DNA from: Maribacter sp.
Lineage (GTDB): Bacteria > Bacteroidota > Bacteroidia > Flavobacteriales > Flavobacteriaceae
Reading direction: 5' to 3'
DNA length: 64,000 bases
Assembly: GCA_020629285.1 (NCBI GenBank)
Contig: JAHDDP010000017.1
Span: 1-64,000, forward strand
Below, piece after piece: positions 1-9,500 of this stretch. The first letter of the stretch is position 1. The number at the start of each line of letters is the position of its first letter. The position numbers and the translations under genes are program-made. A model generated the notes under the pieces. It searched no databases. It worked only from the letters and a program-made list of their open reading frames with translations, and was not told the DNA's origin.

Positions 1-512
1 TAACGGATTTTCCAGATACACCAATCATTACTTGTGATGATGACTTAATGTACCGCAAAAACTGGTTGAATATCTTATATAAAGAACACCGAAAAAACCC
101 GACCAATATTATCGGTATCAAAACATCTCACATAAATTTTGAAAATGGACATTCTTTACCTTTTAAGAAATGGAGAGATGAATTTAAAACTATTGTAAAT
201 CAAAAAGCATTTGTACCAATAGGTGCATGGGGCATTCTATACCCTGCAAAATCGCTTCATAAAGAGGTTTTCAATTTAGATAAAATGATGACCTTAGCCC
301 CGAAAGCAGATGACCTATGGTTTAAAGCAATGGCAATACTGAACAACACTATTTCAATTCAAGCTACTGAAACGCCTAAAGAGCCCATACCAATTATAGG
401 CACGCAGAAAGTAGCTTTAAAAAAAGATAATTTACAAAAAGATAAAAATACGGTTCAATGGCAAGCCATTGATAAGGAATACGGTATTAACAAAATTATT
501 TTATCTAAATGA
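1..512 (+). CDS. Glycosyltransferase, C-terminal part (5' end outside window)
   Basis: The reading frame is open from base 3, so the gene begins before the window; the first ATG at 48 is internal. The visible 169 residues include a run ending TCDDDLMY, a DxD-type metal/nucleotide-sugar site, followed by YRKNWLNILY. Further on are a GAWGILYP stretch and KADDLWFKAMAILNN, an acidic motif typical of glycosyltransferase families that decorate surface polysaccharides. This pattern is what I rely on; the donor and acceptor cannot be read from it. The stop overlaps the next start as ATGA, so it is probably co-translated with the tsaC-type gene behind it. Confidence 0.7.
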   Translation, partial: TDFPDTPIITCDDDLMYRKNWLNILYKEHRKNPTNIIGIKTSHINFENGHSLPFKKWRDEFKTIVNQKAFVPIGAWGILYPAKSLHKEVFNLDKMMTLAPKADDLWFKAMAILNNTISIQATETPKEPIPIIGTQKVALKKDNLQKDKNTVQWQAIDKEYGINKIILSK

Positions 513-1069
513 CAGAAGAAATTAACAAATGCATAGAAGTACTGGAAAATGGCGGTCTCATACTCTATCCTACAGATACAGTTTGGGGTATTGGTTGCGA
601 TGCTAACAATGAAAAAGCAGTTGAAAAAGTATATCAATTAAAACAACGTAACGATAGCAAGGCCCTTATATGTTTGGTTGCCAATGATGCCATGCTTGAA
701 AAACATGTTGAGAAAGTTTCTGATCTTGCCTATGATATTATTGACCTGTCTACCAAACCAACCACAATTATTTTTGACAATCCCCGTGGAGTTGCTAAAA
801 ACTTGATAGCAGCAGATAATACTTTGGCCATTAGAGTTGCATCAGATAAGTTTTGTAAATACATGATTGGCAAGTTCAAAAAGCCAATTGTATCTACTTC
901 TGCCAACATTTCTGGTCAGAGTACTCCAAAATCTTTCCAAAATATAGATTCAGCCATTTTAAAAGGTGTAGACTATGTGGTAAATTTGCATCGTGAGAAA
1001 CAGAATAGCTCAGCCTCATCGATTATTAGATTAGCTAATGACGGTACGGTGAAGATTATTCGAGATTAA
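509..1069 (+). CDS. tsaC: L-threonylcarbamoyladenylate synthase (TsaC/Sua5/YrdC family)
   Basis: Makes threonylcarbamoyl-AMP from threonine, bicarbonate and ATP, the first step of the t6A37 modification of ANN-decoding tRNAs in the cytoplasm. The 186 residues cover one YrdC domain. [12 protein letters not shown] (about 21-32), the KQRNDSK basic loop (45-51, the KRxxxK-type ATP/bicarbonate site) and STSANISG (about 129-136) are all present. The C-terminal Sua5 domain of the long form is missing, so this is the short TsaC type. It starts on the ATG that overlaps the preceding stop by 4 bases and is followed 4 bases later by cca, another tRNA-processing enzyme. That makes a sensible tRNA-maturation operon. 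Confidence 0.93.
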   Translation: MTEEINKCIEVLENGGLILYPTDTVWGIGCDANNEKAVEKVYQLKQRNDSKALICLVANDAMLEKHVEKVSDLAYDIIDLSTKPTTIIFDNPRGVAKNLIAADNTLAIRVASDKFCKYMIGKFKKPIVSTSANISGQSTPKSFQNIDSAILKGVDYVVNLHREKQNSSASSIIRLANDGTVKIIRD

Positions 1070-1073
1070 GAAC

Positions 1074-2498
1074 ATGCAAGAGAGCTATACAGACGCTTTA
1101 AACAATCCAATTTTCAAAATTATTTCAGAAGCTGCAGAAGAACTTTCTGTAGATTGTTACGTTATTGGTGGTTTCGTCAGAGACTATTTCTTAAAACGTA
1201 ACATACCAAAAGATATAGATGTGGTTGCAATTGGCAGCGGAATTAAACTTGCCGAAAAAGTTGCTTCTAAATTAGAAGGTAAACCACAAGTTTCCGTTTT
1301 CAAAAATTTTGGTACCGCCATGATCAAAAGTGATGGTATTGAACTTGAATTTGTTGGTGCACGTAAAGAAAGTTACAATAGAGATAGCCGCAAACCTATT
1401 GTTGAAGATGGCACGTTAGAAGATGATCAAAAAAGAAGGGATTTCACCATAAATGCCTTGGCGCTTTCGCTAAACAAATCGAATTACGGAGCCCTTCTTG
1501 ACCCTTTTGGCGGTATTGCTGACTTAAAGAGCAAGATTATTAAAACGCCGCTAGAACCAGGCATTACCTATTCAGACGACCCTTTACGTATGATGAGAGC
1601 CATTCGTTTTGCTACACAATTAGATTTTCAAATAGCACTACCCTCTTTACAGGCCATTACAGAAAACAAAGACCGTTTAAAAATTGTTTCCAATGAACGA
1701 ATATTAGACGAACTTCATAAAATTATGTTATGTAAAAAACCTTCTTTAGGTTTTTCATTACTACATAAAACAGAATTACTTGAACTTATTCTTCCTGAGC
1801 TTACCGCATTACAGGGCATAGAAGAAATTGAAGGTCAAAAACATAAAGATAACTTTTGGCATACATTAGAAGTAGTAGATAATATATCTGAAGCTACAGA
1901 TGACCTCTGGTTACGCTGGGCTGCTTTGTTACATGATATAGGTAAAGCACCTACTAAAAGATTCCATAAAAAAATTGGATGGACATTTCATGGCCATGAA
2001 TTTGTAGGATCAAAAATGGTCTTTAAATTATTCAAACGTTTACGCATGCCACTGAACGAGAAGATGAAATTCGTTCAAAAAATGGTATTGATGAGTTCAA
2101 GACCCATAATACTTTCTGAAGATTATGTTACAGATTCTGCTGTTCGTAGGTTAATTTTTGATGCAGGTGACAATGTAGAGGACTTAATGACTTTATGCGA
2201 GGCAGACATCACTACAAAGAATCCAAAAAAACAACGTAGATATCATCAAAACTTCAAAGTTGTTCGTCAAAAGATTGAAGAAGTAGAAGCTCGAGATCAC
2301 GTAAGAAACTTTCAGCCGCCTATTAGTGGGGAAGAGATAATGGAAACTTTTGCGCTAAAACCTTCCAAGGAAATAGGTATTATAAAAGAAGCGATAAAAG
2401 AAGCTATTCTAGAAGGAGAAATACCAAATGAATATGAAGCGGCTCAAAATTTTATGTATCTTAAAGGTGCTGAATTGGGTCTACAGAGTACAAAATAG
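1074..2498 (+). CDS. cca: CCA tRNA nucleotidyltransferase with HD domain
   Basis: Adds or repairs the 3'-CCA end of tRNAs using CTP and ATP without a template. The N-terminal class II nucleotidyltransferase domain has GGFVRD (32-37), the catalytic DID carboxylates (47-49) and [10 protein letters not shown] (from about 121). A helical neck and RNA-binding domain follow. A C-terminal HD phosphohydrolase domain carries LLHDIGK with His-Asp at 287-288, as in many bacterial CCA/poly(A) polymerase family members. At 474 residues it is the usual length for the HD-containing Bacteroidota form. A pure A-adding or poly(A) polymerase activity cannot be excluded by eye, but a single family member is normally the CCA enzyme. 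It sits between tsaC and ctaA with gaps of 4 bases and 1 base. Confidence 0.92.
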   Translation: MQESYTDALNNPIFKIISEAAEELSVDCYVIGGFVRDYFLKRNIPKDIDVVAIGSGIKLAEKVASKLEGKPQVSVFKNFGTAMIKSDGIELEFVGARKESYNRDSRKPIVEDGTLEDDQKRRDFTINALALSLNKSNYGALLDPFGGIADLKSKIIKTPLEPGITYSDDPLRMMRAIRFATQLDFQIALPSLQAITENKDRLKIVSNERILDELHKIMLCKKPSLGFSLLHKTELLELILPELTALQGIEEIEGQKHKDNFWHTLEVVDNISEATDDLWLRWAALLHDIGKAPTKRFHKKIGWTFHGHEFVGSKMVFKLFKRLRMPLNEKMKFVQKMVLMSSRPIILSEDYVTDSAVRRLIFDAGDNVEDLMTLCEADITTKNPKKQRRYHQNFKVVRQKIEEVEARDHVRNFQPPISGEEIMETFALKPSKEIGIIKEAIKEAILEGEIPNEYEAAQNFMYLKGAELGLQSTK

Positions 2499-2499
2499 A

Positions 2500-3534
2500 A
2501 TGGATATTACATTTAGAAAAATTGCCAAAACATCTTTGGTTTTAGTTTATTTAGTAATTGTCGCAGGTGCCGTTGTTAGAATGACCGGTAGTGGTATGGG
2601 CTGTCCAGATTGGCCAAAGTGTTTCGGTTACTATATACCACCGACAGAGGTAACAGAAATACAATGGCAACCAGACCGATTATTTGAAAAAGGCCAGGTA
2701 ATTATTTATCGCGAAACCTTACAGGTTGCTAAAGAATCTTTCACTACAAAAGATTCTTTTAATAACGCTAATTGGGAGCCTTACACAAAACATGACTACG
2801 CAGAATTTAATCCTTGGCACACTTGGATCGAGTATATCAACAGGTTACTAGGTGCGTTGGCTGGCTTGGCTACCTTAATACTCGCCGTCTTTTCCATTAA
2901 ATTCTGGAAAAAGAAAAAAAAAATACCCATTTTGTCTTGGCTTGTAGTTGTAGGTATGGTTTTTCAAGCTTGGCTTGGAGCAACTGTGGTATATTCGGTT
3001 TTAGAGCCGGCAAAGATTACGGTTCATATGCTCATGGCTTTGGTAATTGTTGCAATACTATTATACATAATTTACTTGGCAAATAAAGAAAACAAGCGCA
3101 TTAAGTATGATAAAATAGTGCTGAATATCAGTATATTAGCCCTAGGCATAACCCTAATACAAATTGCTATGGGAACACAAGTACGCCAATTTGTTGATGA
3201 ACAAATAGATATTTACGGTTATGCCGCAAAAGAAAATTGGTTACAAGATCCTGAGCTGCTGTTTTATGTTCACAGATCATTTTCAATACTTATCATTTTA
3301 GTGAATTCTTTCTTGGCATACAGAATAACCAAGCTAGACCTTGGTCACTTTAAAGTATACTGGGTATTGTTTTTACTACTAGTGGTAGTATTTACAGGTG
3401 TAGCCATGAACTATTTAGATTTTCCTTTCGCCAGTCAGCCATTACACCTTATTTTGGCATCGATTCTGTTCGGTGTTCAGTTCTACATACTTTTAGATGC
3501 ATTAATGCCTAGAAAAGACTCCAAAACTTCGTAA
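2500..3534 (+). CDS. ctaA: Heme A synthase (CtaA/COX15)
   Basis: Integral membrane enzyme that oxidises the C8 methyl of heme O to a formyl group, giving heme A for cytochrome c oxidase. I choose the ATG at 2500, one base after the cca stop. An in-frame ATG at 2428 lies inside cca and would add an unrelated 24-residue tail. The 344-residue protein opens with a membrane helix and RMTGSGMGCPDWPKC, with the conserved first-loop cysteine pair at 35 and 41. Candidate heme-ligand histidines are in WHTW (H107), VHMLM (H176), VHRSF (H258) and PLHLI (H316). The first extracytoplasmic loop is expanded by about 50 residues relative to the Bacillus type. About eight hydrophobic segments are visible. Confidence 0.93.
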   Translation: MDITFRKIAKTSLVLVYLVIVAGAVVRMTGSGMGCPDWPKCFGYYIPPTEVTEIQWQPDRLFEKGQVIIYRETLQVAKESFTTKDSFNNANWEPYTKHDYAEFNPWHTWIEYINRLLGALAGLATLILAVFSIKFWKKKKKIPILSWLVVVGMVFQAWLGATVVYSVLEPAKITVHMLMALVIVAILLYIIYLANKENKRIKYDKIVLNISILALGITLIQIAMGTQVRQFVDEQIDIYGYAAKENWLQDPELLFYVHRSFSILIILVNSFLAYRITKLDLGHFKVYWVLFLLLVVVFTGVAMNYLDFPFASQPLHLILASILFGVQFYILLDALMPRKDSKTS

Positions 3535-3539
3535 CTTTG
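3532..3539 (+). promoter_or_regulatory. Putative -7 element TAACTTTG
   Basis: A perfect match to the Bacteroidota TAnnTTTG -7 box lies over the last codons of ctaA, 21 bases before the start at 3561. It would let the PRiA4_ORF3 gene be transcribed separately from the tsaC-cca-ctaA operon. I see no clear -33 TTTG at the expected spacing. Confidence 0.45.
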
Positions 3540-3560
3540 CCGACCCGCAAAAATTAAGGT

Positions 3561-4058
3561 ATGATTTATAAAATTCGTGTAATTCTAGACGCTGAAGAAG
3601 ATATTTTCAGAGATTTAGAGATTGAATCCCACAATTCATTAGAAGAGTTCCATAATGCCATTACTCAGGCATTTGGTTTTTTAGGTAATGAAATGGCGTC
3701 TTTTTATACATGCGACGAGGAATGGAAACAAGACGAGGAAATCGCACTTTTTGATATGAGCGAATCTGGTTCTGAGGTTCGGTTAATGAACGAGACCTTT
3801 TTAGAGGATGTAATGACAGAGAACAACCCTAAATTGATCTATGTATATGATTTCATGAACATGTGGACATTTTTTGTTGAGCTGGCAGATATTCAAGAAA
3901 ATGAAGATGGCCGTGCTTACCCTAATGTACTTTTTACATTTGGTGAGCTACCTGAAACTCCGCCAGAAAAGAATTTTGAGGCAGAGAACAGTGCCTTTGA
4001 TTTTGATGACACTTTTGATAATTACGACGATTTAGATTTCGATGAAAATTGGAACTAA
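3561..4058 (+). CDS. PRiA4_ORF3-like domain protein
   Basis: 165-residue acidic cytoplasmic protein. The N-terminal part (MIYKIRVILDAEEDIFRDLEI, with HNSLEEFHNAITQAFGF after it) matches the fold pattern of the PRiA4_ORF3 family (plasmid pRiA4b ORF-3-like, also found as passenger proteins of some transposons): a short strand, then a helix that pairs an ordered strand edge. The C-terminal quarter is almost entirely acidic and aromatic (DFDDTFDNYDDLDFDENWN), a low-complexity tail common in Flavobacteriaceae versions. Function is not established for this family. Despite the family name there is no transposase or plasmid gene nearby, and the neighbours are housekeeping genes. Confidence 0.75.
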   Translation: MIYKIRVILDAEEDIFRDLEIESHNSLEEFHNAITQAFGFLGNEMASFYTCDEEWKQDEEIALFDMSESGSEVRLMNETFLEDVMTENNPKLIYVYDFMNMWTFFVELADIQENEDGRAYPNVLFTFGELPETPPEKNFEAENSAFDFDDTFDNYDDLDFDENWN

Positions 4059-4111
4059 ATTTTAGTAAACAATATATTTTCGCTTACTAACCATTTAATT
4101 TAGAACGTTTT

Positions 4112-5170
4112 ATGATTAATCTTTATGCTACCCAAATTGAAAGTATTTCTATACATAGAGTTGGTAACAAAAATAAAAACGAAGGGGTTTTTCTTTCAGA
4201 AGAACCATTTAGACTTAATGACGAAACTACCGGTTTACTAAAAGAATACTTCTTTAAGCCCTTTAGAGAAAAAGAAGAAAACTACTATAAACTTGCTAAC
4301 GAAGTTGACGTAGAATTCAACGAATTGTTCAAGATCGTAAGTGAAGTTTTCGAAGACCCCTCTAAAGCTCATTTGAATTCTAAAAAAGTAGCTTCTTTAT
4401 TATTTGAGCAATCTAACCATCCACATATTAAAAGTGGTGAAGTATATGTTGCCTACCTCTCTGGTTTACTTTTAGATAACAAAAAGGTAGACGCTATAGG
4501 CATATTTAAAAGCGAGTTAAAGCACGATTTTATTCAGTTCGAAGAAAAGAACAGCAATTTAGATATCGTAATTCAACAAGGAATCAATATCAATAAATTA
4601 GATAAAGGTTGTTTAATTTTCAACGTTGAAAAAGAAGAAGGTTACAAGGTACTTTCTGTAGATAGTAATAAGTACGACACCAAGTATTGGATAGAAAACT
4701 TTTTAGGTGTTGAACCACTTTCAGATGATAACTTTAAGACAAAAAATTACTTGAAATTTTGTCAAGATTTTGCAAAAGAGGTTGTTCTACCGGCAGAAGA
4801 CAAGCAACAAGAGGTGTTATTCATGAACCGTGCAGTAAACCATTTCGCAAAAAATGATGCGTTTGAAGAGTCTACTTTTTTGAATGAGGTTATGGAGAAT
4901 CCGGAGTTGATACCAGAGTTTAAGCACTACAAGACAGAGAAAGGACCTAAGTTTAGTATTGAAGATGTTTCTACGTTTGATATTGCCAACAAGGCAGTAT
5001 CAGATGCACGTAAAAAGATAAAGAATGTAATAAACCTAGACACCAACATCCAAATTAAAATGGATTTCATTAACCCAGAATCTGCAGAGAAATTTGTAGA
5101 AAAAGGGTGGGATGAAGAAAGACAGATGTATTACTACCTAGTATACTTTAACAAAGAACAGAAGAGCTAG
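4112..5170 (+). CDS. Nucleoid-associated protein, NdpA/YejK family
   Basis: 352-residue cytoplasmic protein resembling E. coli YejK (NdpA), a nucleoid-associated protein. Family-like features are the N-terminal strand with SISIHRVGNKNKNEGVFLSEEPF, an internal SGEVYVAYLSGLLLDNKKVDAIGIFKSE stretch, and a long charged C-terminal half. The recognition is by overall pattern; the molecular activity in Bacteroidota is not known. It is preceded by 53 non-coding bases after the PRiA4_ORF3 gene, so it may share its transcript. It ends 21 bases before a perfect stem-loop terminator. Confidence 0.75.
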   Translation: MINLYATQIESISIHRVGNKNKNEGVFLSEEPFRLNDETTGLLKEYFFKPFREKEENYYKLANEVDVEFNELFKIVSEVFEDPSKAHLNSKKVASLLFEQSNHPHIKSGEVYVAYLSGLLLDNKKVDAIGIFKSELKHDFIQFEEKNSNLDIVIQQGININKLDKGCLIFNVEKEEGYKVLSVDSNKYDTKYWIENFLGVEPLSDDNFKTKNYLKFCQDFAKEVVLPAEDKQQEVLFMNRAVNHFAKNDAFEESTFLNEVMENPELIPEFKHYKTEKGPKFSIEDVSTFDIANKAVSDARKKIKNVINLDTNIQIKMDFINPESAEKFVEKGWDEERQMYYYLVYFNKEQKS

Positions 5171-5191
5171 TAATACTTGCTAAAAGCTTAT

Positions 5192-5230
5192 AAAAAGCCC
5201 ATTTTTCTTTACAGAAAAATGGGCTTTTTT
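5192..5230. terminator. Bidirectional rho-independent terminator
   Basis: A perfect 17-base-pair stem (5192-5208 with 5213-5229) closes a TTAC loop and is flanked by A- and T-runs. It serves both the + strand NdpA-like gene and the convergent gene ending at 5255. Confidence 0.92.
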
Positions 5231-5254
5231 ATTTGTCAATCAACTGACAATCAA

Positions 5255-6343
5255 TCAACTTCCAATTTTTATCCTGCTTTCAATAATCTGTTTCAAACTT
5301 ACATCTTCATAATTTCTACGCACAAAATTAAGCGCTAAATCAAGTACTTCTCCCATTGTTTTACAATTCTGAAAGTCCATATCCATGGTAAGTACTTCAA
5401 TTTGCTCCCTTAAAGTAGCTATATTTTCTGGCGTAGAAATAGTATCGGTTTTACAAATAGCCCGTAATTTTTTAATTCTATTACCAGAACTCAAAATTCT
5501 TTTAGCTACCATAGAGCGTTCTTCGAGTTTATATTGATCCACTGAATCATGAGTCAGTTTTTTACGTACTAATTCTACCATTTGGTAATTTTCCTTAAAA
5601 AATTGAGGTCTGTAAACTTTCAACTTTCCTTCAAAACACTGCTGATCAAAATCTATGGCTCGTATTTTATAAACAACGTGATCAAAGTCATGCGTAGGCA
5701 CGATAACATAGTTATACGAGCGCATATCGCCCAATAACCGAATCATACACCGCTCATTGAATTTTACAAACTCTTTTGCCAACTGTGCCTTTTCGCGTGG
5801 TGTACATTTTGGTAAATTATGTTTAATGAATTCATCACCAGGTATACCTGCAATATGCTCTTCTATTAAAGTGTCTTTATAGACCAAAAAGTTGAGATTG
5901 TACGGGGAAAGCATATGCTCTAGCTCAAGGCCATAAATACGAGATGCATCTGTCTTTTTAATATAGAAATAGGTGAAATTGTCATTTAAGATATTTCTGA
6001 TCTTGATTCTGAAAGGTTTAGAGTTACCGAACGTACAGAAATCTACCGCATCAACATTTAAATATTGATGAATATTATCACTTCCATCAGAATGTAAAAT
6101 AGAATAGACTTTCTTTAAACTATCGTCAATTTCCTTTCTATCGAATTCTGAATAATATGCACGTACCCACAATGTGTCTTCATCATTCTTATCATAGACC
6201 ACTACAGAGCCAGAAAATCGAAGCAAATCGTCGTAAAATATAGGTATTTCAATTTTTCTACTATAGTGATCCAAATAACCATCTAAAGCCTCACTTACCG
6301 GATAAGCTGGTTTTTTCTTGGACATTAATTTTTCGTCTGACAT
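5255..6343 (-). CDS. Conserved hypothetical protein with faint kinase-like motifs
   Basis: I do not recognise this 362-residue protein with confidence. It has no signal peptide or membrane helix. Residues 204-213 (LGDMRSYNYV) followed by IRAIDFDQ (228-234) have the order and spacing of a kinase-fold catalytic loop (GD...N) and metal-binding DFD, and a strand with YFYIKK (126-130) precedes them. That is only a resemblance: the glycine-rich loop is not obvious. The C-terminal third is helical and basic. It is a single-gene unit, convergent with the operon on its left, with its start three bases after a near-perfect -7 promoter box, so the mRNA is probably leaderless. Confidence 0.6.
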   Translation of the reverse strand: MSDEKLMSKKKPAYPVSEALDGYLDHYSRKIEIPIFYDDLLRFSGSVVVYDKNDEDTLWVRAYYSEFDRKEIDDSLKKVYSILHSDGSDNIHQYLNVDAVDFCTFGNSKPFRIKIRNILNDNFTYFYIKKTDASRIYGLELEHMLSPYNLNFLVYKDTLIEEHIAGIPGDEFIKHNLPKCTPREKAQLAKEFVKFNERCMIRLLGDMRSYNYVIVPTHDFDHVVYKIRAIDFDQQCFEGKLKVYRPQFFKENYQMVELVRKKLTHDSVDQYKLEERSMVAKRILSSGNRIKKLRAICKTDTISTPENIATLREQIEVLTMDMDFQNCKTMGEVLDLALNFVRRNYEDVSLKQIIESRIKIGS

Positions 6344-6347
6344 GCTA

Positions 6348-6355
6348 CAAATTTA
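6348..6355 (-). promoter_or_regulatory. Putative -7 element TAAATTTG, start-proximal
   Basis: On the minus strand the sequence reads TAAATTTGTAGCATG, where the final ATG is the start codon of the gene ending at 5255. With a transcription start a few bases after the box, the transcript would begin at or next to the AUG. Confidence 0.5.
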
Positions 6356-6505
6356 CTGGTAAAATAAACAATTAGGCACAATAAATATCATCAAGCATAT
6401 AGAAACAATATTTACAGATACAGAATTAGTAGGTATACAACATTTTTTTAGCCAAGAGCTTAAAGGGTGTTTTATTTGTTTTAGTACTACTTGAAAACCA
6501 TACCG

Positions 6506-9500
6506 ATGATTACCAAGAAAAACGAGAGCATTAAATTCTTATTGTTTTTTTTATTTGTGTTAAGCTGCTTTTTTGGAACTGCACAATTGAGCGACCTTCA
6601 TTATTTACCACCAATGAAGCAAGGTCAAAATAAGCAAGCTATAGAAGACCAAGCCATATATTTATCCACTCCAGAAACGACGCCTTTCAACGTTTATGCG
6701 TATCGAGGTACTTCTAACACTATCGTTAAAACAATTACCATCGACAGACTTAACCCTGGTGTATGGACTTTGGCTGATGGTGATAACAACATTACCCTTG
6801 TATCCAACGCAAACACTGGCAAAGTACTCTCTAATAGTGGCTTACGTTTTGTTTCTGCCGGTGGAGAAAAATTCTATGTCAATTACAGAGGTAATTCTGG
6901 GGCACAAGCTGCATCACTAACAGCAAAGGGTAGACAAGCAATGGGCACCAATTTTAAATGGGGCGGTGTACCTAACAAAGGGGCTCAAGTATCTAAATCT
7001 AACACCCTTGGTATTATGGCAACCGAAGACAACACTACCGTGGTCTTATCTGGTTATGACCCCGGTTGCGAATTTAGAGTAGGTAATGACAGAGCAGGTA
7101 TAACCGCCAACTCTCATACAATAACATTAAATGCCAATGAATCTTTTGTGTATGAAACCTATATAGGTACATCACCTACACAGGCTCATGAAGATGGTTG
7201 GATCGGTGCTTCAATTGTTGCTACAAAAGATATAGTAATTAGTAATGGATCAATGAACTTTGGTAGTCAAGATGGTCAAAGTCATAGAGATGCCGGTATA
7301 GATCAGCCAGTACCTATCAATAAATTAGGAAAAGATTACGTATTTATTAGAGGTAATGGTTCTTCTAGTGGGCTTACAGAATTCCCTTTGGTAATTGCTA
7401 CGGCAGATAACACACAAGTATATGTAAATGGTAGTACTACTGCTATTGCTACCATTGATAATGGCGAGTACTTTAAAATACCAAGTACCTATTACTCAAG
7501 TAACTCAGCCGGTGCGAATATGTTCGTACAGACTTCTAAAGATGTCTATGCCTATCAAAGTTTAGCTGGTGCTGCAGCAAATTATACTCAAGGTTTAAAC
7601 TTCGTAGCTCCGGTAAACTGTTTATTACCAGATGTAATGGACAATATACCGGATATTAGAAATATGGCCGGTACAGATGTCACAGGTGGCTTAACCATTA
7701 TTGCTTCTGTAAATACCTCAGATGCCAATGTAAAGGTATATGAAAATGGTGTGGAGGTTTCTAAACCAGCTTCTGACCCAGTTGCTGGATCAGATGATTG
7801 GAAAACATTCTTCATACCCAATCTTGATGGCGATATTAACGTAACCTCTACCGGACCAATGGCTATTGGTTTTTTTGGTTTTCATGGTGCTCGTGGTGTT
7901 GCAGGATATTTCTCTGGGTTTGATACCGTACCAGAAGTTGTATTACAAATTAACGGAGGGGTTGAAGGTGAATGTTTTTCCGGGTCAAGTATTTTTGAAG
8001 CCTCAGATGATAATTTTGATGCCTACCAATGGTTTTTTGACGGTGTAGCTATACCTGGTGCGAATGCCTATGACTATGCGGCAACACTTGCGGGTGATTA
8101 TTATGTAAGAGGTACAAAAGGACCTTGTACCTACGATTCGCAAACCATTAAAATTTTCTATTGCGAACCAGATGTTCAAATTAAAAAAACTGTTGACAAG
8201 CCTGAAATAACCGAAGGGGAAACCGCGACTTTTACCATTAGAGCAGAGAATTTATACTTCAACGATATAACCAATTTACAGATTACGGATAACATTCCTG
8301 AAGGACTGACATTAGTACAAGCCTCTACGATAACAGGAACATTTAATGGTAGTGTTTGGAATATTGGCACACTAGCACCCGGTGAAGTTGCCGTTTTAAC
8401 TTTAGAAGTAACCGCAGACGAAATAGACATCTTGCCTTTACTCAATCTAGTAAATATAGCTACGAATACCCAAGACCAAACGGACGCCAATGTTACAAGA
8501 GATGAGCCTTCCGCCCGAATTATAGTCCATAACGATTTTGACAATGACGGCGTTGTAGATAGTGTTGATTTAGATGATGATAATGATGGTATATATGATG
8601 CTGTTGAGCAAATGTGTATCATATCTAGTGATGTTAATTTCACCTCACCATCAAGCACTGTACAAGGTGGTACTGCGATAACTGAGATTTTCTCAAATTA
8701 CGCAGGTTTTTGGAGAAGTTCTACAAGCTCAATAAATCCGGTATTGCCCAACTTATCACATGAATTATTGGCATTTACCTCTGGCGGTACTACGTTTACC
8801 ACTGGGGTTGCAGACGATGATCTTTATGATGCTAACGGAAATGGTTTATTAGATGGCATAGACTCCAATAATGATGGAATTGCGGATATTTCTGCAACAG
8901 AATCTAGCTGGATGGCTTTGACACCTTCAAATAATATTTATAGCGAAGCAACCTTTGAATCTAATTTAAATGATGGGAATGAGGATAATGCTTTAGGATT
9001 AACTATTATAAATGACCCTACCACAGACGCATTAAATCCATTGTTGACCCACGGCCAAAATGGACTGGACCTTGGTTCTGGTATTGTAAACATTGGCGAT
9101 ACATGGACTTATGAAATAGATCCCATTGTAGCTACCAATGTTGGCGATGGTATACCAGATATATTATTGACGCAAGTTGCAGACCCAAGTGGTGTCGGTC
9201 ACGTTGTAAGTCTTTATGATGCAACAGGTGCTCCTTTAGGAAATGCAGTACGAGTACAGGCTTATAGTGGCGGAGCACTTGCCGACGTTGTAGGTAGGTA
9301 CAGATTAGATATTTACCACTCAAACGGAAGCATTTTCTATACTAATACCACAAGAGATTACCGTTTAGCAACAGTTGAATTATCAGAATTTGGTATCCCT
9401 GCTGCTAATTTAGCTGACGTTTCTTATCTACGACTACAACTAAGTTCAAATGCCGATGTTGCCTTTTTATCTTACAATACAGCTTCATTTTCTGGATTTT

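Noticed and set aside
2428-2499. Upstream start for ctaA at 2428
   Set aside because: It lies wholly inside cca and adds residues without family similarity; the ATG at 2500 gives the normal N-terminus.
3561-4058. Mobile element, because the family is named after plasmid/transposon passenger proteins
   Set aside because: No transposase, inverted repeats or plasmid genes flank it; neighbours are housekeeping genes.
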